A stretch of DNA of 64,000 nucleotides from Sphingobacterium sp. N143 (GTDB lineage Bacteria > Bacteroidota > Bacteroidia > Sphingobacteriales > Sphingobacteriaceae): positions 186,001-250,000 of the forward strand of contig NZ_JACAIS010000006.1 in assembly GCF_030325625.1 (NCBI RefSeq). The letters are read 5' to 3'. Shown here in pieces: positions 28,182-36,536 of this stretch. The position numbers and the translations under genes are program-made. Positions within the stretch are counted from its first letter, which is position 1. Each line of letters opens with the position of its first letter. The notes beneath the pieces are model-generated. The model was not told the origin of the DNA and made no database searches. It was given only the letters and a program-made list of their open reading frames with translations.

Positions 28182-29801
28182 TTAGAATTGATTTGTGGAT
28201 ACTCCACCCAGTTTTCGTACTTTTTCTTCAAAATGCTGGGCATCATCGATGGCCTTACTCTTTACCTTGCTCTTATAATTATAGATGGTTTGCATCGAAT
28301 AGCGCAGAAAGATAGCAATCTGATTGACATCAGCAATCCCAAGGCGAATCAGGGCAAAAATACGGAGTTCGGTATTGAGTTTGTCCTTTTTCAGCTGGTA
28401 CCGTTCATCCGGCCGGAGCAAGTTATTAAATTCATCAACAAAATTGGGATATACCTCCAAAAAAGTCCGGTCAAAATCACCATAAAGATCCTGCGCATAT
28501 TTTTCCAGGGATTCATTAGAGGAAGTCAGCTGTTGTAAGTCATCCAACTGTCGACTTTTGACTTTACGGTACACATTTTTCCTAAAATCATCCAGTTTCT
28601 CCAGATACACCGCACACTGGTTGAGGTAATAACCGATATACCGTTCACGGACGAGATTGGCCTCGTCCAATTTATGGTTAACGAGCTTCAGCTGCTCATT
28701 AGTCATATTGAGTTTCCTACGGGCACGGGATACAATCTTCATCTGCTTGAATAAGAAATAGAGCGTGAGGATTAAAATAACGGCGAATATGCTGACTACG
28801 ATTGCGTACACACGTAGATTTTTACGTTGTTGGCCGATCTTGGCAAGATAAGTAGTTTCGATAATAGGTTGAGTACGTGCGATCACGGTATTACGGAAGC
28901 GGGAATTGTAATAATTAGCATCATCCAAGGCAGCCTGAATATAAGTAAATGCTCTATTTACATCGCCTTTTTTATTCAGGTAAATCGCCAAGGTCAATAA
29001 TGATTCGTTTTCCTTAATCGCTAGACGGACATCTGCTATTGCTGCCCTAATAAGATATTCTTCCGCAAGCTGCATTTCGCCCAGTTCTTTAGTAATCATA
29101 GCAAGCCCCATTGCGGACATCCCATAGCTATGCGTATCGTTCTTTTCCTTATTAAATAACCGCAGCTGGATATCGCGGGACTGGCTGAACCTACCATCTG
29201 CTTTGAGCTTAAATGCTTTCTCCTTGAGGTACATATCCGAATTCGGGTCAAGCAACTCCATGAGGTTACTTCTAGATTTAGTAATTTCGGCTTCGTAAGT
29301 GCTATTGTAAGTATCGTGGTCCGTGTATTTGATTAAGTTTTCATAATAACGGATATTGCTCCAGTGGTAAAGTACCTTAAGGTGATCTGGCAGACCATCA
29401 TAATCGATTTTCTCCAGTACCTCAGATGCCTGGGTAAACAATCCAGAGATCGAAAGGACAAAAGCCAATTTGGTCTGGCTTTCAGTCATGAGCATCTTAT
29501 CGTTGAGTCGATTGGCTATCGCGATATTGCGACCAATATAAGCAAGGGAAGAATCGCAGTTTAAAGTCTGGTATTCAAAAATTAAACGGTTTTGGATCTC
29601 ATAGCGCTCTTTGTCTCCTGAAAGGCCTTTTAATAGACCTTTGATTGAATCAATCTGATGGATCTTGGCATCTAAATAAACTGTCCGATTCCCTATCGTT
29701 TTGTCCAAGACCTGCAATAAAGAATCTACTTTGTTTGCATGTAGTGGTGTACAGTAAGCTATTGCAAAAATGCATAGAAGAATAAGTTGTCTCGCTTTCA
29801 C
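28182..29801 (-). CDS. DUF6377-type membrane PUL regulator
   Basis: A 539 aa regulator: signal peptide (MKARQLILLCIFAIAYCTPLHA with the GTG read as Met), a periplasmic TPR-like helical domain (about 25-320), one membrane segment (AIVVSIFAVILILTLYFLF, about 330-350), a cytoplasmic coiled coil and a C-terminal helix-turn-helix of LuxR-like type (IFALIRLGIADVNQIAIFLR then YSMQTIYNYKSKVKSKA). This is the architecture of DUF6377 regulators that sense glycan in the periplasm and switch on adjacent PULs. The frame extends to a TTG at 29822, but that codon is inside a -7 box; the GTG at 29801 gives a proper signal peptide, so I use it. It is transcribed toward the enzyme operon with a palindrome between. 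Confidence 0.85.
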   Translation of the reverse strand: MKARQLILLCIFAIAYCTPLHANKVDSLLQVLDKTIGNRTVYLDAKIHQIDSIKGLLKGLSGDKERYEIQNRLIFEYQTLNCDSSLAYIGRNIAIANRLNDKMLMTESQTKLAFVLSISGLFTQASEVLEKIDYDGLPDHLKVLYHWSNIRYYENLIKYTDHDTYNSTYEAEITKSRSNLMELLDPNSDMYLKEKAFKLKADGRFSQSRDIQLRLFNKEKNDTHSYGMSAMGLAMITKELGEMQLAEEYLIRAAIADVRLAIKENESLLTLAIYLNKKGDVNRAFTYIQAALDDANYYNSRFRNTVIARTQPIIETTYLAKIGQQRKNLRVYAIVVSIFAVILILTLYFLFKQMKIVSRARRKLNMTNEQLKLVNHKLDEANLVRERYIGYYLNQCAVYLEKLDDFRKNVYRKVKSRQLDDLQQLTSSNESLEKYAQDLYGDFDRTFLEVYPNFVDEFNNLLRPDERYQLKKDKLNTELRIFALIRLGIADVNQIAIFLRYSMQTIYNYKSKVKSKAIDDAQHFEEKVRKLGGVSTNQF

Positions 29802-29819
29802 TAGGTTATTATAATTGAT

Positions 29820-29838
29820 CAAACGTAACTCAAATATA
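29820..29838 (-). promoter_or_regulatory. Tandem -7 boxes for the DUF6377 regulator
   Basis: On the minus strand two exact TAnnTTTG matches follow each other: TATATTTG (29831-29838) and TACGTTTG (29820-29827). Either would start transcription just before the GTG at 29801, which argues against the TTG start at 29822. The remaining sequence of 29839-30041 shows no gene. Confidence 0.5.
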
Positions 29839-30041
29839 AGTAAAAATTCGTTGGTCCCCCCCAGGCTTGTATAGTTAACGTTATTGTTGCATCAAAAATA
29901 GACCGCTATGAGCACAAATTATCGACATTAGAAAATTATCTCCAAAATATTAAATCAACATACCATACGAATCTGCAAATTTAAAATTGCCTTATCGTCC
30001 GCTTTTATGGAGACAAAATAGGAATTTAAGTGAATAGGTGA

Positions 30042-30049
30042 TACCTTTG
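30042..30049 (+). promoter_or_regulatory. -7 box upstream of the Crp/Fnr gene
   Basis: TACCTTTG is an exact TAnnTTTG match, 38 nt before the ATG at 30088. A -33 TTG at the usual spacing is not evident. Confidence 0.5.
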
Positions 30050-30087
30050 GACAGGTAAAATCACTTCTGCACCTGGAACAAATATTG

Positions 30088-30786
30088 ATGAAATCAAAAA
30101 AAGCAATGACCTGTGACCACTCCTGCCTGATGTGCCGCTATGTTTTAAAGGATTGGCTTGGCCAGATCGATCTGCATCGAAAACAGGTTCAGGTAAAAAA
30201 AGGTCAGCAGTTTATCACTGAAGGAGAAGCTGTCCGTGGCATTTATTTTATACAATCTGGACTTGTCAAGGTGCATCGTAACCTTGGCGACAAAGATATT
30301 ATTGTCCGATTCGCAAAAAAAGGTGATACTGTCGGTCATCGGGGTGTTTCTTCCGAACAGGCTGTCTATCCAATTTCAGCTACCGCATTGGAACCAACAC
30401 AATTATGCTTTGTTGATCTACCCTTTTTTATGTCAACGCTACGCATCAACCCTGAGCTAAGCTATCAACTCATGCTATTTTATGCTGACGAGTTACAGCT
30501 TTCGGAGCAGAAGATGTGCAATCTTGTCCAACTATCCGTTAAAAACAGATTAGCCTGGAGTCTACTACTGCTCCACCGTATTTTTGGCGCAGGGGCTAGT
30601 GATGGTTACATCGGTCTTGCACTAAGCAAGAAGGACTTGGCGTCCTACGTGGGCACTACCTATGAGACCTTTTATCGCATGCTTGGCGAACTTATACAGA
30701 TGGGAGCAATCAGGGTGGAGGGAAAGAAAATTTTCATTAAAAATTTCCAGCAGCTAAACAGATTAGCTTCTGAACAAGAAGTATAA
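30088..30786 (+). CDS. Crp/Fnr family regulator with N-terminal cysteine cluster
   Basis: A 232 aa regulator with a cyclic-nucleotide-binding-like beta-roll (about 30-120, GEAVRGIYFIQSGLVKVHRN), a dimerisation helix (about 125-160) and a Crp-type winged helix-turn-helix (about 165-225, LSKKDLASYVGTTYETFYRMLGELIQ). The N-terminus holds three cysteines in CDHSCLMC (Cys9, Cys13, Cys16), similar in spacing to the cluster-binding cysteines of FNR. The frame also opens one codon earlier with TTG (30085); the ATG is preferred. It converges on the nir operon, and an FNR-type half-site pair lies in the nirB/SUMT promoter region, so it probably controls nitrite assimilation in response to oxygen, NO or redox state (inference). 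Confidence 0.88.
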   Translation: MKSKKAMTCDHSCLMCRYVLKDWLGQIDLHRKQVQVKKGQQFITEGEAVRGIYFIQSGLVKVHRNLGDKDIIVRFAKKGDTVGHRGVSSEQAVYPISATALEPTQLCFVDLPFFMSTLRINPELSYQLMLFYADELQLSEQKMCNLVQLSVKNRLAWSLLLLHRIFGAGASDGYIGLALSKKDLASYVGTTYETFYRMLGELIQMGAIRVEGKKIFIKNFQQLNRLASEQEV

Positions 30787-30790
30787 AAAA

Positions 30791-30826
30791 GGGGAGCCAA
30801 CAATTTGAAATGATCTTGTACTCCCC
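30791..30826. terminator. Weak inverted repeat between convergent genes
   Basis: GGGGAG (30791-30796) and CTCCCC (30821-30826) can pair across a 24-nt loop between the convergent Crp/Fnr gene and the small outer-membrane gene. The long loop and lack of a T run make it a weak terminator. Confidence 0.3.
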
Positions 30827-30857
30827 GGCGTAAATATTTCCCTAAAAATACGTCATT

Positions 30858-31289
30858 TTAAAATTTATAGCCCAGCCCGACCCCAAGCTTCCACTTCCCG
30901 TCTGCGGTACTGGTCTTCGGGCTGTAGAAGGCAGGCAGCTGAACGGCGAGGTGCCTGAACACCGCAGTCAGGCCAACTCCCAGTGTCGGGGTGACCCAGG
31001 CATTCTTGGGCTTCCCCTCTTCCACTTGATCTTCCTTCATTTTCAGGCTCGGCAGCAAGCCCAACAGGATATTCCCCTTCGGGGCAAAACTATACTTAAT
31101 CGCTGGCCCCGTACAGTTGACATAGGCACCTTTGTCGGTATAGCCCGCCACCACGACACCTTCGAACAAACTTGCTTTCACTGTTTTTTCCTGCGCATAA
31201 GCCTGGTAAAAAACGACCGAAAAAAGCAGCTGGAGCAACACTACCCCGGCCCACTTTTTCCGGATACATCTATTTTCTATTCGTTGCAT
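30858..31289 (-). CDS. Small predicted outer-membrane protein of the nir operon
   Basis: A 143 aa protein with a signal peptide (about 1-33, ending YQAYAQ), alternating glycine-rich beta segments (FEGVVVAGYTDKGAYVNCTG; VTPTLGVGLTAVFRH) and a C-terminal LGVGLGYKF ending in aromatic Phe, the signature of an outer-membrane beta-barrel. The barrel would be small. It begins 5 nt after the nitrite channel stop, so it is the fourth gene of the nirB-nirD-channel operon. I do not recognise a named family. A role in outer-membrane passage of nitrite or nitrate is a guess from position only. Confidence 0.7.
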   Translation of the reverse strand: MQRIENRCIRKKWAGVVLLQLLFSVVFYQAYAQEKTVKASLFEGVVVAGYTDKGAYVNCTGPAIKYSFAPKGNILLGLLPSLKMKEDQVEEGKPKNAWVTPTLGVGLTAVFRHLAVQLPAFYSPKTSTADGKWKLGVGLGYKF

Positions 31290-31294
31290 AATAG

Positions 31295-32107
31295 CTAGTT
31301 TTGAGAGGTGGACACCTGTTCTTTCCGGTGATAAGTATAATAAATGGCCATTCCCGTAAACAACAGCCCCCCAACAATATTACCGGCTGTCACGATCAGC
31401 TGATTGTACAGCCACCAGTCCGACATCGTCACCTTGGCACCAAACATCATCCCGGCAGGGATCACAAACATATTGACCACCGCATGTTCATAGCCCAAGG
31501 CGAAGAAGATAAAAATGGGAATGCCCGCGGCCAGGATCTTACCTAAGGTAGACTTGGATGTCATGGACATCACCACACCCATGCAGACCATCCAGTTGCA
31601 GAGAATGGCTTTGACAAAGGCTGAAAATAACCCGGCAGCACCATGATTGCCGTAGCCCAGGGTTTTCTTTTCACTGATCAGGATCAGGCTATGCTCGATA
31701 TTGCCAAGCTGGCTAGCCTGTCCAGTTTCCGTGCTCGCAGCCCAAAACAAGAGCGCAAAGAGGACACTGCCCAATAAGTTACCCAGGAAAACCCAGAACA
31801 GGTTATTGGCCATTGCCTTAAAATTGATCTTTCCTTCCAGCCAAGCCAGGGGCACCAGGGAGAAACTTCCTGTGACGAGCTCCAGGCCCAGGATGACAAT
31901 GATCACAAATCCCACAGGAAAGACAAATGCGCCGACAAGCCCCAGCCCGGTCTGCGCCGTGGCCAATAGTGCGAGCGTAACGGAGATCGCCAGTAAGGCA
32001 CCTGACAAGGCACCCCGAATCAGCAGGTCTTTGATCGGGAGCGAAGATTTATAGATAGCGGTGTTCATCATCACACCGGCCACCTCTTTGGGGCTAATAT
32101 AATCCAT
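31295..32107 (-). CDS. FNT-family formate/nitrite channel
   Basis: A 270 aa inner-membrane protein of the FocA/NirC family with six hydrophobic segments. Family motifs seen are KAILCNWMVCMGV and the channel motif LGYEHAVVNMFVIPAGMMFG, in which the His and Asn form the central substrate-gating site. It follows nirD by 46 nt and precedes the small outer-membrane gene by 5 nt. In this context it most likely moves nitrite into the cytoplasm (NirC-type role) for NirBD; formate transport is the alternative within the family. Start at the ATG of MDYISPKEVAG is normal. Confidence 0.9.
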   Translation of the reverse strand: MDYISPKEVAGVMMNTAIYKSSLPIKDLLIRGALSGALLAISVTLALLATAQTGLGLVGAFVFPVGFVIIVILGLELVTGSFSLVPLAWLEGKINFKAMANNLFWVFLGNLLGSVLFALLFWAASTETGQASQLGNIEHSLILISEKKTLGYGNHGAAGLFSAFVKAILCNWMVCMGVVMSMTSKSTLGKILAAGIPIFIFFALGYEHAVVNMFVIPAGMMFGAKVTMSDWWLYNQLIVTAGNIVGGLLFTGMAIYYTYHRKEQVSTSQN

Positions 32108-32153
32108 CGTTTGTTTGCTTTAAAAGGTTTTTATTCAATTATAGGGCTCGGGC

Positions 32154-32513
32154 TTAAGCTGTCATCCCAATATACACCGTCCCATTCTCCACCTTGACCG
32201 GATACGTTTTGATCGCACATTCATCACCCGAAAGACATTCGCCCGTATCCAGTGCGAAGGTCTTTTTATGAAACGGGCAAGCCACTTTTGGGGTCTCCCC
32301 CAAGGAGCCAAGCATCCCACGGCTCAAAATCATCTGCCGTTTATGTGGGCATTCATTCTGGGTGGCATACCACTCATTGCGGCGGGCGAAATAAAATAGG
32401 GCCACCTGTTCGTTATTCAACTTCAGACAGACACCACCATTTTCAATGGCATCCTCGATCTGGCAGGCCTTCAGCCACTGCAGGTCAATTTGTAGGTCAA
32501 TTTGCGTGTTCAT
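32154..32513 (-). CDS. nirD: Nitrite reductase [NAD(P)H] small subunit
   Basis: A 119 aa Rieske-type subunit that partners NirB in assimilatory or detoxifying reduction of nitrite to ammonium. The complete Rieske ligand set is present: C55-x-H57 in ECPHKR and C79-x2-H82 in ACPFHKK, so this NirD should hold a [2Fe-2S] cluster; some NirD proteins lack these ligands. Length is normal. It lies 72 nt after nirB and 46 nt before the nitrite channel, in the same operon. Start ATG at 32513 is clear. Confidence 0.92.
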   Translation of the reverse strand: MNTQIDLQIDLQWLKACQIEDAIENGGVCLKLNNEQVALFYFARRNEWYATQNECPHKRQMILSRGMLGSLGETPKVACPFHKKTFALDTGECLSGDECAIKTYPVKVENGTVYIGMTA

Positions 32514-32585
32514 GTGATTTTTATTTTAAAGGTTTAGCGATTCTATGTAAATGATTTCATCAGTCCATGCTATTGCCCATGGCTT

Positions 32586-35102
32586 TTAATACGTTTTCAG
32601 GTTCCAGTCAGCGGCTTTCTTCTGGCCGCGCATGGTATCAAAACGTACCGATTCGTCCCGCTCCTCTGGAGCATTCACAAAATGGACAAAGCGTTTGCGG
32701 ATTTCCGGATCTTCCACGGCAACTTTCCATTCACAGCGATAGCTGTCGACAAGCAGCTGCATGTCCTGCTCCCAGGTTTCCCCCATACCGAGGCTATCTT
32801 CGACCACAACATTCCGCAAATAGTCGATTCCGCCTTCCATCTTATTGAGCCAGGTAGCGGTACGCGTCAAAGGGTCGGCTGTACGGATGTAGAACATCAA
32901 GAAACGGTCGATGTAACGGATACAGGTCTCACTGTCGATATCAGCCGCCAGCAGCAGGGCATGCTGTGGTTTGCTACCACCATTACCACAGACATAGAGG
33001 TTCCAGCCTTTTTCGGTGGCGATGATACCAAAGTCCTTGCTCTGCGCCTCGGCACACTCACGTATACAGCCGCTCACCGCTGATTTTATCTTATGTGGCG
33101 CCCGGAGCCCACGATAACGCTCCTCTATTTTTATGGCGAAGGACACACTGTCGTGCAGGCCAAACCGGCACCAGGTACTGCCCACACAGCTTTTGACCGT
33201 CCGCAAGGCCTTGCCATAGGCATGTCCACTTTCAAATCCGGCAGCAATGAGTTCCTCCCAGATAAGCGGGAGATCATTGAGATGTGCACCAAACAAATCA
33301 ATGCGCTGCCCGCCCGTAATTTTTGTATACAGCTTATATTTCTTGGCCACCTGGCCAATAACAATCAACTTGTCCGGCGTAATCTCCCCACCAGGGATAC
33401 GTGGAACAACCGAGTAGGTCCCACCCTTCTGTATATTGGCCAGGTAACGGTCATTGCTATCCTGCGCCACATCATTTCCTTTGCCCAGGATCATCTCATT
33501 CCAGAGGCTAGCCAGCAAAGAAGATACCAGCGGCTTACAGACCTCACATCCATGCCCACGACCCAGGGCATCCAGCACCTGGTCATAGCTCTTCAGTTCA
33601 TGGATCTTGATCAGGTCATAGAGTTCCTGCCGGCTCAGGTCAAAATGCTCACAGATGGTACTGCGGATATATTTTCCCTGCTGTTTCATCGTGTAGTTGA
33701 CCAGGTCCTTCACCATCGGCACGCAGCCGCCGCAGCCCGATCCCGCTTTGGTGCATTTCTTTACCGCATCTGCATTTTCACAGTTCCCATTGATCACCGC
33801 ATCACAGATCTGCGCTTTGGTCACCCCTTCACAGCTACAGATCAAGGCACCATCAGGCAAGGCTTCCAAACCTGTGGAGGCCGATTTGCTCGCCCCCTGC
33901 TCGCTCATCAGGAGCAGCTCAGGATGCTCCGCCAGCGGCATGCTGTTGTTGACCATCTGCAAGAGCATATTATAGCTTGTGGCCTCCCCCACCAGTATCC
34001 CCCCAAGCAGGCGCGTACCGTCGGTACTGACGTTCAACCTTTTATAGATCCCTTTGTTACGGTCCTCCAGCAAGATAGTCCGTGCATAGGGTTCACTGAT
34101 AAAGGGATCCCCAAAACTGGCCACATCCACCCCCATCAGTTTCAATTTGGTACTCATGTCAAATCCCTTAAAGGACTTTTCTTCCCCCAGGATATGTTCG
34201 GCTGCTATTTCAGCCATCTCATAGCCCGGCGCCACCAGGCCATAGATCATATCATTGACCAGTGCACATTCGCCGATGGCATATACCGCAGGGTCTGAGG
34301 TCTGCATCTGCGGATTGACCACAATCCCGCCTCGCTCACCGATGGCTAGCCCTATTTTCCTGGCCAGTTCATCCCGCGGCCGTATGCCCGCCGATATCAC
34401 CAGCAGATCCGTTTCGATGGATGAACCATCCTGAAAAGCGATTCCCGTCAGGCGTTCTTCTCCCAGCAATTGACTTGTTGATTTTTGCAATAAGCAGCTC
34501 AGTCCCAATGCTGCCAGCTTGTTTTGCAGGAGCAGGCTGGCGCTGTCATCAATCTGACGCGGCATCAGGCGGGGCGCAAATTCAATCACTGCCGTTTCTT
34601 CCAAGCCGAGGTCTACCAGCGCTTTGGCCGCCTCCAGCCCTAGCAGTCCGCCCCCCATGACGGTACCTTTTTTGACTTTAGCCGCATAAGCTTTGATCAG
34701 CTCCAGGTCTTCAATGGTCCGATAGAGAAACACCCCCTCCTTCTCCACTCCCGGAATGGGCGGTACAAAAGCAGCAGAACCCGTCGCAAAGACCAGGTAG
34801 TCATAGGGAACAATAAGCCCCTGTAATGAATGCACTTCTTTTTTTGATCGGTTTACATCAACAACCGGATCATTTAGATGAATTTTAACGTTATTTTCCG
34901 CATACCACTCCTCTTTTGACAAGAAAAGCTCCGCCATGGACGAAACTTTGAAGTAATCGGTCAGATGCACCCGGTCATAGGCACGGATTGGTTCCTCTGC
35001 AAACACAATTATATCCAGATTATCAGATTTATGCTTTAATTTTTCGCAAATCTTATTACCAACCATACCATTTCCGACGATAACAACCTTTTTTCTTTCC
35101 AT
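32586..35102 (-). CDS. nirB: Nitrite reductase [NAD(P)H] large subunit
   Basis: An 838 aa siroheme enzyme that reduces nitrite to ammonium with NAD(P)H. Domains in order: FAD/NAD(P)-binding pyridine nucleotide-disulphide oxidoreductase (about 1-310, opening VVIVGNGMVGNKICE and containing GGGLLGLEAAKAL), BFD-like [2Fe-2S] domains (ICSCEGVTKAQIC with later GSGCGGC, about 420-470, and a second at about 490-530, GHGCEVCKP), ferredoxin-like half domain (about 560-625), and the [4Fe-4S]/siroheme domain (about 635-770) with SCVGSTWCRFG and SGCIRECAEAQ supplying the four cysteines. Length is standard for NirB. It is first in the nirB-nirD-channel operon and divergent from the SUMT gene, which makes the siroheme precursor. 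Confidence 0.95.
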   Translation of the reverse strand: MERKKVVIVGNGMVGNKICEKLKHKSDNLDIIVFAEEPIRAYDRVHLTDYFKVSSMAELFLSKEEWYAENNVKIHLNDPVVDVNRSKKEVHSLQGLIVPYDYLVFATGSAAFVPPIPGVEKEGVFLYRTIEDLELIKAYAAKVKKGTVMGGGLLGLEAAKALVDLGLEETAVIEFAPRLMPRQIDDSASLLLQNKLAALGLSCLLQKSTSQLLGEERLTGIAFQDGSSIETDLLVISAGIRPRDELARKIGLAIGERGGIVVNPQMQTSDPAVYAIGECALVNDMIYGLVAPGYEMAEIAAEHILGEEKSFKGFDMSTKLKLMGVDVASFGDPFISEPYARTILLEDRNKGIYKRLNVSTDGTRLLGGILVGEATSYNMLLQMVNNSMPLAEHPELLLMSEQGASKSASTGLEALPDGALICSCEGVTKAQICDAVINGNCENADAVKKCTKAGSGCGGCVPMVKDLVNYTMKQQGKYIRSTICEHFDLSRQELYDLIKIHELKSYDQVLDALGRGHGCEVCKPLVSSLLASLWNEMILGKGNDVAQDSNDRYLANIQKGGTYSVVPRIPGGEITPDKLIVIGQVAKKYKLYTKITGGQRIDLFGAHLNDLPLIWEELIAAGFESGHAYGKALRTVKSCVGSTWCRFGLHDSVSFAIKIEERYRGLRAPHKIKSAVSGCIRECAEAQSKDFGIIATEKGWNLYVCGNGGSKPQHALLLAADIDSETCIRYIDRFLMFYIRTADPLTRTATWLNKMEGGIDYLRNVVVEDSLGMGETWEQDMQLLVDSYRCEWKVAVEDPEIRKRFVHFVNAPEERDESVRFDTMRGQKKAADWNLKTY

Positions 35103-35172
35103 AATTGCTGTTTTTTTTGATAAAAAATCAATTTACTGTTTTAACAACACTAATTTATGGAATAAAAAATTA

Positions 35173-35197
35173 AAAAATCAACATAAATATGATTTTT
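35173..35197. promoter_or_regulatory. Inverted repeat in the nirB promoter region
   Basis: AAAAATCA (35173-35180) and TGATTTTT (35190-35197) are exact reverse complements separated by 9 nt, 70-95 nt before the nirB start, inside an AT-rich divergent intergenic region (35103-35301). It could be an operator for nirB; the base composition lowers the significance. Confidence 0.35.
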
Positions 35198-35241
35198 ATA
35201 ATATTTTTTCAAAAAAATCTCTACTAAAATCCAATAATTCA

Positions 35242-35253
35242 TGATTTATATCA
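35242..35253. promoter_or_regulatory. FNR/CRP-type box TGAT-N4-ATCA
   Basis: The sequence TGATTTATATCA matches the core of the FNR/CRP-family site (TTGAT-N4-ATCAA) on both half-sites. It lies 48 nt before the SUMT ATG and about 140 nt before nirB, between the divergent genes. A TAGATTTA (7 of 8 match to the -7 consensus) at 35264-35271 follows for SUMT. The Crp/Fnr regulator encoded at 30088-30786 is the obvious candidate ligand. Confidence 0.6.
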
Positions 35254-35301
35254 GATTTTTTAATAGATTTACATATAAATTTTACACAAAACCATAATAA
35301 C

Positions 35302-36063
35302 ATGAAAAAATTAAGCAAAACATCGTTATTTATTGTAGGATCTGGCCCTGGCGACCCAGAATTATTGACCATGAAAGCTTATAAAGCAGTAAAAAGTGCA
35401 CAAGTTATCCTTTATGACAACTTAATCAATGAAGAAATCCTCCAAATAGCAAATAAAAACTGTGTAAAACACTATGTCGGCAAACATCCCTATGGAAAAT
35501 ACGTTCCCCAGGAAGAAATAAACGAGCTTATCCTGCATTATTGTGACCGCTACGACCGGGTGGTCCGGTTAAAAGGCGGTGATCCCTATCTTTTTGGGCG
35601 CGGATTTGAAGAATGGCTTACCGTACAGGGGAAAAATATTGCGGTTTCTTACATTCCGGGCATCAGCAGCATGCAAGGCGCGGGCATCAACGACATCCCT
35701 TTGACACATCGTGGCATCAGTGAAGGCGTATGGGCACTGACCGGGATGAAAAAAGATGGGAGCCTATCGGCCGATCTACCTCTGGCTGTCCAGAGCCGGT
35801 CTACTGTGGTGATCTACATGGGGATGCGCAAACTCGACGAGATAGCCCGCACCTATGTACTCTATGGCAGAGGAGAAACGCCGGCGGCTATTATACAGCA
35901 TGCGAGTCTGCCCCAGCAAAAACAGGTATTGTGCAAAGCCAAAGATCTCGTCAGGGCAAGTAAGGAGCATGGACTTGGCCATCCAGCCATTATCGTCATC
36001 GGCGCGGTAGTCGATTTGCAGCATGCACACAGCCTGGCTGTCGCACATAGGTCTATTGTGTAA
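35302..36063 (+). CDS. cobA: Uroporphyrinogen-III C-methyltransferase (SUMT)
   Basis: A 253 aa SAM-dependent enzyme that methylates uroporphyrinogen III twice to precorrin-2, the first step of siroheme synthesis. The family motifs are plain: VGSGPGDPELLTMKAYKAV at the N-terminus, VVRLKGGDPYLFGRGFEE (about 88-105), VSYIPGISSMQGAG and the nucleotide-binding PLTHRGISE. It lacks the CysG N-terminal dehydrogenase/ferrochelatase domain, so those steps must be encoded elsewhere. It is divergent from nirB across a 199-nt AT-rich region holding an FNR-type box, which fits coordinated supply of siroheme with nitrite reductase. No partner gene follows on this strand. Confidence 0.93.
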   Translation: MKKLSKTSLFIVGSGPGDPELLTMKAYKAVKSAQVILYDNLINEEILQIANKNCVKHYVGKHPYGKYVPQEEINELILHYCDRYDRVVRLKGGDPYLFGRGFEEWLTVQGKNIAVSYIPGISSMQGAGINDIPLTHRGISEGVWALTGMKKDGSLSADLPLAVQSRSTVVIYMGMRKLDEIARTYVLYGRGETPAAIIQHASLPQQKQVLCKAKDLVRASKEHGLGHPAIIVIGAVVDLQHAHSLAVAHRSIV

Positions 36064-36086
36064 GCCTACTGTATGACAGACAGGCT
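36063..36086. terminator. Small hairpin between convergent genes
   Basis: AGCCT (36063-36067) and AGGCT (36082-36086) with an inner CTG/CAG pair form a short stem between the convergent SUMT and cupin genes. No T run follows, so this is only a weak candidate. Confidence 0.25.
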
Positions 36087-36101
36087 GCAAATACCGTATT
36101 C

Positions 36102-36458
36102 TTACAGGATCACCACCTCTTCGGGCACGACAAACAAGATCACGCAGCCCGTATCGCTCGCCACGGCATGCTTAAAACCTGGCGGCGTGTAGAGGTAATC
36201 ACCCGGCTTTAATAAGGTGTCGGCCACCGTCACCGCCCCCTCCAGGACAAACAGCTCTTCCCCCGCAGGGTGATTGTGATAAGGGTAACTTGCGCCAGCC
36301 TCAAATTTCAGGAGGATGCTGGACGACCTGCCGCTTGCGGGATCAGAGCGCAAGGATTTCACGAAAATACCCGTATAAGATATCCCCTTTTCGATGAGCG
36401 GCTTCCATTCAGCCTGCGCTGTCCGCACCAGATAGTTTTCGACTTTTGTATTCATCAT
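36102..36458 (-). CDS. Cupin-domain protein
   Basis: A 118 aa single-domain cupin. The conserved motif 1 is YPYHNHPAGEELFVLEGAV (metal-binding His, His, Glu) and motif 2 is GDYLYTPPGFKHAV (His). This composition resembles ChrR-like cupins, which bind zinc and sense or degrade small molecules. The frame extends to a TTG at 36503, but the doublet ATG at 36458/36455 is the sensible start. It lies 78 nt downstream of an AraC regulator on the same strand and converges on SUMT. Function is unknown beyond the fold; regulation by the adjacent AraC protein is likely. Confidence 0.8.
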   Translation of the reverse strand: MMNTKVENYLVRTAQAEWKPLIEKGISYTGIFVKSLRSDPASGRSSSILLKFEAGASYPYHNHPAGEELFVLEGAVTVADTLLKPGDYLYTPPGFKHAVASDTGCVILFVVPEEVVIL

Positions 36459-36536
36459 TGTTTCAGTTGGTTTACACAAATAACCGCAATAACCGATGGC
36501 CAAAGAATAGACAATCCGGGAAAAAACATATAATAT

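Noticed and set aside
33093..34298. A 401-codon open frame on the plus strand
   Set aside because: It lies wholly antisense to nirB, whose protein has every expected domain; the antisense frame is a by-product of nirB codon composition.
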